From the IMG/VR virus record IMGVR_UViG_3300044613_000766, positions 1-39,833 of that record: a stretch of 39,833 nucleotides of DNA. The stretch is one strand, 5' to 3'. Both the position numbers and the translations under genes were made by a program. Source of the stretch: a virus. This document shows, one piece after another, positions 7,000 to 11,802 of the stretch. Each line of letters starts with the position of its first letter. The first letter of the stretch is position 1. Below the pieces are notes generated by a model. The model saw nothing but the letters and a program-made list of their open reading frames with translations, did no database searches and had not been told where the DNA came from.

Positions 7000-7120
7000 T
7001 CCTTCGGAGGGCGGTACTCTCCCGCGTTCTCATGGTAGAAATATCATGGGAATGTTTAGGCATTTCGCGTGGTAGCCTATTGAATGACCACATATGTTGT
7101 ATAGCAACTACACCTATACA

Positions 7121-7212
7121 AAGGAGACACATGTAGAGTTCTAGGTATACACGCTGTCTATAACCTAGGTAGGCAAGTGGTTCGCCACGGGATTCTCTTT
7201 CGAGAGAATCCC
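7121..7212 (+). promoter_or_regulatory. Start-stop mini-ORF followed by tandem hairpins
   Basis: AAAGGAG (7121-7127) is followed four bases later by ATG TAG, a complete initiation site for a one-codon frame. After it come a CTAGGT...ACCTAG imperfect stem (about 7140-7169), a GTGG-TTCG-CCAC hairpin (7177-7188), and directly next to that a perfect 10-bp stem GGGATTCTCT/AGAGAATCCC with TTCG loop (7189-7212). The rest of 7000-7254 holds no gene; 7001-7025 (GGAG...CTCTCC, CGCG) may be a decayed fourth copy of the UNCG hairpin family. Confidence 0.5.
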
Positions 7213-7254
7213 CTACGATACACTTGTTCTGTTCTTTTCTAAAGGAGATTGACA

Positions 7255-7467
7255 ATGGAAACTAGTGCACCTAATATGGACAGGGATTGGTGGGTTGTCT
7301 ATCGTACTCTTGACAATCCCAAGTGGAGAGTTCTTTCATACCACGATACAAAGTATGATGCTAATCGTGCTGCTATGAATAACTTTCATGGACTTTCAGG
7401 TTGTGATGTTGTGTCGTGTCATCGTGATGATCTTTCCTTTTACCTTGGAGACAATGCAAATGCCTAA
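7255..7467 (+). CDS. Small hypothetical protein
   Basis: A 70-residue protein from ATG 7255, seven bases after AAAGGAG. WWVVYRTLDNPKWRVLSYHDTKYDANRAAMN reads as two beta strands followed by a helix, a pattern common in small phage proteins. No known family. It overlaps the following MPNWCNN gene by eight bases, indicating coupled translation. Confidence 0.65.
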   Translation: METSAPNMDRDWWVVYRTLDNPKWRVLSYHDTKYDANRAAMNNFHGLSGCDVVSCHRDDLSFYLGDNANA

Positions 7468-7987
7468 CTGGTGTAACAATACTGTTCTTCTTACTCACGC
7501 TGATCCTGCAAAGATTCAGGCACTCAAGGATGCTCTTTCAAAGGATATCTTCTTCGATCATATCCTTCCACTTGGTGAGTGGGATTATGACAAAGCAATC
7601 AAGACTTGGGGAACCAAGTGGGAAGCATCTAATCTTTCTTGGATGCAGTTTGATAACAAGAATCAGATTGAGATTTCTTTTGAGTCTGCTTGGGGTCCGC
7701 CCGAAGAAATTTATAACGCAATGGTTGCAGATGGTTGGACAGTAGAGGCTTATTTCTTTGAGCCGGGAATGGGATTTGTTGGTAAGTATGGTACTGATCC
7801 TGATGGTCTTTATGAGGACTATTATGAGATGGATGATCCTATTCCTGCTAAGTTGGTTGATATGTTTTGTATTCAAGATATGTATGAGGATTCTGATTAC
7901 GAACTCGTTGATAATGGTGACGGACATTACATTGTAAAGGAAAGGATTAGTGATGACAACGACACGACTCAAGTTGAAGCCGAATAA
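7460..7987 (+). CDS. MPNWCNN-type phage/plasmid protein (Api92/YubB-like)
   Basis: Starts at ATG 7460, which gives the hallmark N-terminus MPNWCNNTVLL. A second in-frame ATG at 7454 is six bases earlier, and GGAG at 7446-7449 could serve either. The 175-residue protein has a ferredoxin-like beginning (strand, then PAKIQALKDAL helix, then DHILPL), a central FESAWGPPEEIYNAMVADGW segment typical of this family, and a very acidic C-terminus. Family members occur in many phages and plasmids and have no settled function. Confidence 0.75.
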   Translation: MPNWCNNTVLLTHADPAKIQALKDALSKDIFFDHILPLGEWDYDKAIKTWGTKWEASNLSWMQFDNKNQIEISFESAWGPPEEIYNAMVADGWTVEAYFFEPGMGFVGKYGTDPDGLYEDYYEMDDPIPAKLVDMFCIQDMYEDSDYELVDNGDGHYIVKERISDDNDTTQVEAE

Positions 7988-8165
7988 GATTCTAAATGGA
8001 AAGCATTATCGTTGGGGTGATTTGTATGATTCGTGGAATCAATCACAGAAAGATCACTTTGATGGTATCATTGATGTCTATGCTCCGCTTATGCGTGATA
8101 ACATTCAATACCCTAGTATTGCAGATCAATGGAAGGCTGATGCTGCACGGAGATTTACCAAGTGA
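7953..8165 (+). CDS. Small hypothetical protein
   Basis: A 70-residue protein that overlaps the end of the previous gene by 35 bases in another frame. AAAGGATTAG lies just upstream of ATG 7953. It is basic at the N-terminus (TTTRLKLKPNKI) with aromatic WGDLYDSWNQSQKDHFDGII in the middle. Family unknown. The stop is embedded in the next start (GTGA). Confidence 0.55.
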   Translation: MTTTRLKLKPNKILNGKHYRWGDLYDSWNQSQKDHFDGIIDVYAPLMRDNIQYPSIADQWKADAARRFTK

Positions 8166-8314
8166 AACCTAGTGAAGTTCTTGATCGTATCTTTAATGTT
8201 GTTGACAATCTAGATGATGAGTGTGGTAATATTGAGGATATCAGAGAACTTCTTTTGGATTGTAGTTATCTGATCAATCATTTCTTTTCTATTTATGGAG
8301 ACTCAAGGATTTAG
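8162..8314 (+). CDS. Tiny acidic hypothetical protein (GTG start)
   Basis: A 50-residue frame begins with GTG overlapping the previous TGA. It is acidic, helical (PSEVLDRIFNVVDNLDDE, IEDIRELLLDC) and uses the same codon style as its neighbours. Its end abuts the next ATG. Coding status rests on tight packing and composition only; no family recognised. Confidence 0.5.
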   Translation: MKPSEVLDRIFNVVDNLDDECGNIEDIRELLLDCSYLINHFFSIYGDSRI

Positions 8315-8316
8315 TT

Positions 8317-8496
8317 ATGAATGATATTGAAAAGGTTGGACATAATCTTCTTGATTATCTTGTATCCCTTGATTTTATTGAGATTTCTTGGGATGCAAAT
8401 GGTAAGGATTATTATAAACTTACTGAATTTGGTATTATGGTTGAAAATATGTTAAAGGTTTTTACGGAAAATAATAACAACAATACTGGATATTAA
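8317..8496 (+). CDS. Tiny protein with winged-helix-like pattern
   Basis: A 59-residue frame from ATG 8317, with an AAGGA upstream. The pattern IEKVGHNLLDYLVSLDFIEI, then KDYYKLTEFG, then a final helix resembles the recognition-helix and wing part of winged-helix regulators (the Y-x-LTEFG ending is common there). It may be a small transcription regulator, but it is short and the call is tentative. It ends in an Asn-rich tail. Confidence 0.5.
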   Translation: MNDIEKVGHNLLDYLVSLDFIEISWDANGKDYYKLTEFGIMVENMLKVFTENNNNNTGY

Positions 8497-8498
8497 GT

Positions 8499-8657
8499 AT
8501 GTTGAATGTATATACGGTACATTATCGACCAGACCAATGTTGTTATGAGGTTATTAGAAATATGAGTGTTGTTGTTGATGCTTTTGATGACGAAAACGAT
8601 GCTCATTCATATGCTTGTTATCTAACTAAAGAGGAAGAGAAATGGCTGGAGCAGTAA
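8499..8657 (+). CDS. Tiny hypothetical protein
   Basis: A 52-residue frame from ATG 8499, two bases after the previous stop. It reads as strand-loop-strand-helix (MLNVYTVHYRPD, CYEVIRNMSVVVDAFDD, then AHSYACYLTKEEEKWL). A clear ribosome-binding site is lacking, so translation may depend on coupling. It overlaps the next tiny gene by 16 bases. Confidence 0.45.
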   Translation: MLNVYTVHYRPDQCCYEVIRNMSVVVDAFDDENDAHSYACYLTKEEEKWLEQ

Positions 8658-8722
8658 TAACTTTTGGATTATTCGTGGCTATTGTTCTTTACATGAAGTA
8701 TCAATATCCACTTGATGAATAG
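8642..8722 (+). CDS. 26-residue single-span membrane peptide
   Basis: GAGGAAGAGAA precedes ATG 8642. The peptide is MAGAVITFGLFVAIVLYM followed by KYQYPLDE, that is, one hydrophobic span and a short polar tail. Its stop codon is part of the promoter-like 20-mer at 8719. Tiny phage membrane peptides include holin-like and host-modulating proteins; none can be assigned here. Confidence 0.55.
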   Translation: MAGAVITFGLFVAIVLYMKYQYPLDE

Positions 8723-8738
8723 TTGGGGCTACTGATAG
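8719..8738 (+). promoter_or_regulatory. Candidate phage promoter, exact 20-nt repeat copy 1
   Basis: ATAGTTGGGGCTACTGATAG is identical base for base to 15531-15550. It is mostly intergenic (its first four bases overlap the stop of the preceding tiny gene) and precedes tRNA-Lys. Twenty identical intergenic bases 6.8 kb apart suit the promoter of one of the two phage RNA polymerases. A processing signal is an alternative. Confidence 0.55.
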
Positions 8739-8755
8739 AGCCTCCAAAATTACTC

Positions 8756-8828
8756 GCCTTCGTAACTCAACTGGTAGAGTAGCCGACTTTTAATCGGTAG
8801 GTTACAGGTTCAAGTCCTGTCGAGGGCA
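8756..8828 (+). tRNA. tRNA-Lys(UUU)
   Basis: Acceptor arms GCCTTCG and CGAGGGC pair with one T-G. The D-arm reads AACTCAACTGGTAGAGT. The anticodon stem is GCCGA/TCGGT around loop CTTTTAA, giving anticodon TTT. The T-arm is ACAGGTTCAAGTCCTGT. Discriminator A, no CCA. It reads AAA, the favoured Lys codon of the AT-rich late genes. Confidence 0.95.
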
Positions 8829-8849
8829 TTCCATTTACAAGGAGATAAC

Positions 8850-9242
8850 ATGGACAAAGATACTGAATATGAAGAAATCAATATTGATATTGATGGTGTT
8901 GAGTATACAGTTGATTTTGTTATTCGTGAGTATTGGGATTGGGTAGATCATGGTATTGGTCCTTACGATTATCATGGTGCTTTTGGTGTCCACGAAGACT
9001 GGCAATGGGAACTAAAGGAACTTGAAATCTTTGACATCTTTATCCATGAATACAATGATGGACAACTTATTACAAAGTCTGATCTTAATGATTGGGATAA
9101 AGACTTTGCAAACAAAATAAAAAAAGCGTGTCTTAAGATTGGTTGGGATGATGCTGAAGAACCTGAACAAAGTGGTAGTTATTATTATAATACTAAAGAT
9201 TATTATGATGAAGATGACTACAGAAATACTTATCTAGATTAA
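8850..9242 (+). CDS. Very acidic hypothetical protein
   Basis: A 130-residue protein with AAGGAG seven bases before ATG 8850. It is strongly acidic throughout (Asp and Glu with Tyr/Trp), opening with a beta-like INIDIDGVEYTVDFVIREYW and ending in a Tyr/Asp-rich tail (YYYNTKDYYDEDDYRNTY). Phage proteins of this charge can mimic DNA, as T7 Ocr does, but no sequence similarity to any DNA mimic is visible, so that remains only a possibility. It lies between tRNA-Lys and tRNA-Ile. Confidence 0.75.
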   Translation: MDKDTEYEEINIDIDGVEYTVDFVIREYWDWVDHGIGPYDYHGAFGVHEDWQWELKELEIFDIFIHEYNDGQLITKSDLNDWDKDFANKIKKACLKIGWDDAEEPEQSGSYYYNTKDYYDEDDYRNTYLD

Positions 9243-9251
9243 ATAAATTAT

Positions 9252-9324
9252 TGGGGTGTGCCTGAATTGGAAAAAGGTCGTGACTTATAATCGCGCTCAT
9301 GTGGGTTCGATCCCCGCCGCCCCT
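9252..9324 (+). tRNA. tRNA-Ile(UAU)
   Basis: Acceptor arms TGGGGTG and CGCCCCT leave a T-T mismatch at the first pair; the other six pairs hold. The D-stem is short (CCT/AGG). The anticodon stem is CGTGA/TCGCG around CTTATAA, giving anticodon TAT, which reads AUA. The T-arm GTGGG TTCGATC CCCGC is regular. The terminal mismatch makes the exact ends uncertain by a base. Confidence 0.85.
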
Positions 9325-9328
9325 ATTT

Positions 9329-9345
9329 TGTCCTTATAGGAAGGA
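9329..9345 (+). promoter_or_regulatory. Small hairpin between tRNA-Ile and the next gene
   Basis: GTCCTT (9329-9334) pairs with AAGGAC (9340-9345) around an ATAGG loop. It lies four bases after tRNA-Ile and 38 bases before the next start. It could help release the tRNA 3' end or protect the downstream message. Confidence 0.4.
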
Positions 9346-9382
9346 CAGTTTCTCACTAAACTATACTTTAAAAGGATAGAAT

Positions 9383-9763
9383 ATGAATCACTTTGCAGAA
9401 AAGATGGAAGAGTTTCTTAAGGAAGCCGCTAGCGATGCTGTTAAGGATCAGGTTAGCGATGCTATTGACGATATTCGTAGTGACTTTGAATCAGAGGTTG
9501 AAGATGCAAAGTATAGCATGGAGCAGACTATTGATTCTGCTATCTCCGATATGCGTAGTGATATTATTTCAGATGTAATGTCTGATATTGATTCAACTAT
9601 TGATGATCGTATTGAAAAGCATAAGGCAATCAATGCTCCTCTTAATTCCGATGATATGCGGTGGATCAAGGATTGCATTGATGCTATCGTTAAGGAGCGT
9701 ATTTCTATGATCCTTGATGAACTTGCAAAGTTTGCAAGACCAACTTATATTCCCAATAAGTAA
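9383..9763 (+). CDS. Amphipathic coiled-coil protein with Asp/Ser/Ile repeats
   Basis: A 126-residue protein (AAAAGGATAGAAT before ATG 9383). Residues about 15-80 are a run of heptad-like units built of Asp, Ser and Ile/Met (VSDAIDDIRSDFESEVEDA, AISDMRSDIISDVMSDID), predicting a long acidic coiled coil. A short C-terminal domain ends in a Pro/Lys tail. No catalytic motif. It probably forms a homo-oligomeric rod; its role is unknown. Confidence 0.75.
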   Translation: MNHFAEKMEEFLKEAASDAVKDQVSDAIDDIRSDFESEVEDAKYSMEQTIDSAISDMRSDIISDVMSDIDSTIDDRIEKHKAINAPLNSDDMRWIKDCIDAIVKERISMILDELAKFARPTYIPNK

Positions 9764-9771
9764 TAGCATTA

Positions 9772-9845
9772 GTTCCTGTAGCTCAATTGGATAGAGCGTG
9801 GCACTTCTAATGCTAAGGTTAATGGTTCAATTCCATTCAGGAACG
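9772..9845 (+). tRNA. tRNA-Arg(UCU)
   Basis: Acceptor arms GTTCCTG and CAGGAAC are perfectly paired. The D-arm is TAGCTCAATTGGATAGAGC. The anticodon stem TGGCA/TGCTA (one G-T) closes loop CTTCTAA, giving anticodon TCT, which reads AGA. The T-arm is AATGGTTCAATTCCATT. The 3' acceptor strand contains AGGAAC, placed to act as ribosome-binding site for the small gene at 9850. Confidence 0.95.
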
Positions 9846-9849
9846 CTTT

Positions 9850-10026
9850 ATGAAATACGGATTGTGGTGTAAAAACTCAAAAGATTGGATGATGGAATCT
9901 CGTACTGAAGTTGCTCTTTGGGAATTAGAAAAAGAAGCAGACAAGTGGAGAAGAAATCATACAGTTCATCCTGATAACTATGAAACTAAAGCCTATGTAG
10001 ACCAACGGCAGAGTCAACGGATTTAA
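9850..10026 (+). CDS. Small basic/aromatic protein overlapping tRNA-Leu
   Basis: A 58-residue frame starts five bases after tRNA-Arg; the only Shine-Dalgarno-like bases (AGGAAC, 9839-9844) belong to that tRNA. The protein MKYGLWCKNSKDWMMESRTE... is rich in Trp, Lys and Glu with a helix TEVALWELEKEADKWRRN, a pattern seen in many small phage proteins. Its last eleven codons and stop lie inside the tRNA-Leu gene on the same strand. The N-terminal two thirds look genuinely coding; the overlap could be tolerated or fortuitous. Confidence 0.55.
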   Translation: MKYGLWCKNSKDWMMESRTEVALWELEKEADKWRRNHTVHPDNYETKAYVDQRQSQRI

Positions 10027-10063
10027 AATCCGTAAAGTGTGGGTTCGAATCCCACCATAGGCA
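9991..10063 (+). tRNA. tRNA-Leu(UAA) with a short variable loop
   Basis: Acceptor arms GCCTATG and CATAGGC pair perfectly. The anticodon stem ACGGA/TCCGT closes loop TTTAAAA, giving anticodon TAA, which reads UUA. The T-arm is GTGGGTTCGAATCCCAC. The variable region is only AAAGT, whereas bacterial Leu tRNAs normally carry a long variable arm, so it is a reduced form. Discriminator A, as LeuRS prefers. It overlaps the end of a small reading frame. Confidence 0.9.
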
Positions 10064-10066
10064 CAT

Positions 10067-10139
10067 GGGGCTATCGTCTAGTGGTCTAGGATAGGAGGCT
10101 TTCATCCTCTTGACCGGAGTTCGAATCTCCGTAGCCTCA
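10067..10139 (+). tRNA. tRNA-Glu(UUC)
   Basis: Acceptor arms GGGGCTA and TAGCCTC pair with one G-T. The D-arm is CGTCTAGTGGTCTAGG. The anticodon stem GGAGG/CCTCT closes loop CTTTCAT, giving anticodon TTC. The T-arm is CGGAGTTCGAATCTCCG. It lies three bases after tRNA-Leu, so both are probably cut from one transcript. Confidence 0.95.
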
Positions 10140-10155
10140 CTACTTTGGAGGTACT

Positions 10156-10290
10156 ATGAAAAACAACAAGCACAAAGATAAGGATAGATATAAATACAAA
10201 AAGAAAGAAAAGAATAAGGGGTGGGGAGATAGAAAGCGTAAGGAACAGAGAGATCAGTTCCGTATTCGGGATCGTTCTGATTTAGATTAA
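10156..10290 (+). CDS. 44-residue highly basic peptide
   Basis: GGAGG precedes ATG 10156 by seven bases, a strong site. The peptide alternates Lys/Arg with Asp/Glu (KHKDKDRYKYKKKEKNK, then DRKRKEQRDQFRIRDRSD) with no hydrophobic core, so it is probably disordered and nucleic-acid associated. Codon use matches its neighbours. Function unknown. Confidence 0.6.
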   Translation: MKNNKHKDKDRYKYKKKEKNKGWGDRKRKEQRDQFRIRDRSDLD

Positions 10291-10304
10291 GCGTCAGTTG
10301 ACGC
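10291..10304 (+). promoter_or_regulatory. Palindromic hairpin in the DUF932 gene leader
   Basis: GCGTCAGTTGACGC is a near-perfect palindrome (stem GCGTC/GACGC, loop AGTT). It is followed directly by AGAAAGG and the ATG at 10318, echoing the hairpin plus AAAGGAGG arrangement at 15544-15560. It may be a processing site, mRNA stabiliser or operator. Confidence 0.4.
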
Positions 10305-10317
10305 AGAAAGGTACTGT

Positions 10318-11325
10318 ATGGCTCACGAAATTATGTCAAAGGATAGGGCTGTGTTTAATCGCGTTGCTGCATGGCATCGCCTTGGTACTGTGGTTGAGTC
10401 TGATATGAATCCATCAGATGCTCTTAAGGCTGCTGGTCTTGATTGGAATGTTATCAAGACTGGTTTTGTTAAGGCTGACCACCCTGATGTTGGTACTGTT
10501 TTCTCTGAAGACTATAGTGCAATCGTTCGTCAGGACACTCAGGAAATTCTTAGTGTTCAGTCTAGCGATTATCAGGTCATTCAGAATAGCGAACACTTTG
10601 AAATGGCTTATGAACTTAGCCGTGATGTTAAGGTTGAGTCTGCACTTAGTTTGAAGAATGGTCGTAAGGTTGTTCTTCTTCTTCGTGGTGATTCGTTTGA
10701 TGTTCGTGGTTCTAGCGGTGATACTGTTACCGAATACATGGGTCTAATCAATAGCCATGATGGTAGCATTGCTTTCTCTGCTCTGCCAACAAGTGTTCGT
10801 ATTGTTTGTCAGAACACTTTGAGCATGGCTATTGCTCAAGCAAAGAGAGGTAAGAATATGTTCCGTATTACCCATAAGGGTAGTACTATGGAAGACAAGA
10901 AGGAAGCAATGCGTGATGCACTTCGTCAGTTCCGTAATAGCGGACAGTTCTTCCGTGATGCTGTGAATGATCTTGCTAATTATGAACTTGATAAGGCTGG
11001 TATCCAGAAGTTCTGGATGGATGTTTGGGGTCTTATCGAAACTCCTATTGTTACTAACCCAAGGACTGAAGCCGAACAGGATAACTATAACAACGCTGTA
11101 AAGGCTGTGTCTAATTGGTCTGAAACCTTTGACCGTGAAAGGGATGAGACTGGTAGTACTGCAAATATGTGGATGGCTGCTAACGCTGTTAGCAAGTTCA
11201 TTCAGCATCGTGTTGCAAAGAAGGGCCGTAAGGCTTCAATGGAGAATCGTGCATGGGATAATCTTGCTGGTCTGAATCAGGATTCAACCATGAAGGTGTT
11301 CCGTCACGCTCTCGCTCTAGTCTAA
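10318..11325 (+). CDS. DUF932 family phage/plasmid protein
   Basis: A 335-residue protein with AGAAAGG upstream of ATG 10318. It has the marks of the DUF932 (phage/plasmid-like TIGR03299) family: an N-terminal MAHEI...AWHRLGTVV, then an alpha/beta body with DYQVIQNSEHFEMAYEL and GRKVVLLLRGDSF, and near the middle TSVRIVCQNTLSMA, followed by helices. Length is usual for the family. Its function is not established, although genes of this family often sit with phage or plasmid DNA metabolism. It uses noticeably more GC-ending codons than RNAP2 but fewer than RNAP1. Confidence 0.85.
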   Translation: MAHEIMSKDRAVFNRVAAWHRLGTVVESDMNPSDALKAAGLDWNVIKTGFVKADHPDVGTVFSEDYSAIVRQDTQEILSVQSSDYQVIQNSEHFEMAYELSRDVKVESALSLKNGRKVVLLLRGDSFDVRGSSGDTVTEYMGLINSHDGSIAFSALPTSVRIVCQNTLSMAIAQAKRGKNMFRITHKGSTMEDKKEAMRDALRQFRNSGQFFRDAVNDLANYELDKAGIQKFWMDVWGLIETPIVTNPRTEAEQDNYNNAVKAVSNWSETFDRERDETGSTANMWMAANAVSKFIQHRVAKKGRKASMENRAWDNLAGLNQDSTMKVFRHALALV

Positions 11326-11379
11326 TCATTAAGTTGAGGTGGGATGCGCATACCTATCACGCATTGCATAGGAGATACA

Positions 11380-11790
11380 ATGAAGAAAGATATTGCAAAG
11401 CTTTGGACAAAGGCTCTTCGATCTGGTAAGTATAAGCAAGGTAAATATACTCTTCGTAACCATGATAATAGTTTCTGTTGTCTTGGTGTTCTTTGTGACC
11501 TTTATAATAATGAACAAAAGAAAAAGAAGAAGAAGACTTTGAATGTTGTTAAGATTAATGATAAGGTAGAGGGTAAGTGCTATAAGTATGGTCCTGCTAC
11601 TTCTTATCTTCCGGTTGTTGTAAAGAAGTGGGCTGGTATGAAAACAACTAAAGGTGAATTTTGTGGTAATAAAAACTGTATCTTCGGTTGGTATAGTTTG
11701 GCTGGGATAAATGATGGGGATTACAGTAATTTTAAAAATTCATTTAAGCACATTGCTAAAATTATTAATGATAATGTAGATCAACTTTGA
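11380..11790 (+). CDS. ALRSGKY/FCCLGVLCDLY family protein, copy 2
   Basis: Starts at ATG 11380 (TAGGAG, spacing 8); an in-frame upstream start at 11344 lacks a site. The 136-residue protein shares W-x-x-ALRSGKYxQ, FCCLGVLCDLY, LPxxVxKWAG and a final SLAGIND...FKHIAKII block with the 6514 gene. A Lys-rich insertion (KKKKKK, about residue 47) follows the CDLY block, and extra Cys residues (CGNKNC) appear in the second half. It is directly upstream of RNAP2. Function unknown. Confidence 0.75.
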   Translation: MKKDIAKLWTKALRSGKYKQGKYTLRNHDNSFCCLGVLCDLYNNEQKKKKKKTLNVVKINDKVEGKCYKYGPATSYLPVVVKKWAGMKTTKGEFCGNKNCIFGWYSLAGINDGDYSNFKNSFKHIAKIINDNVDQL

Positions 11791-11802
11791 TAGGAGGTAC
11801 TT

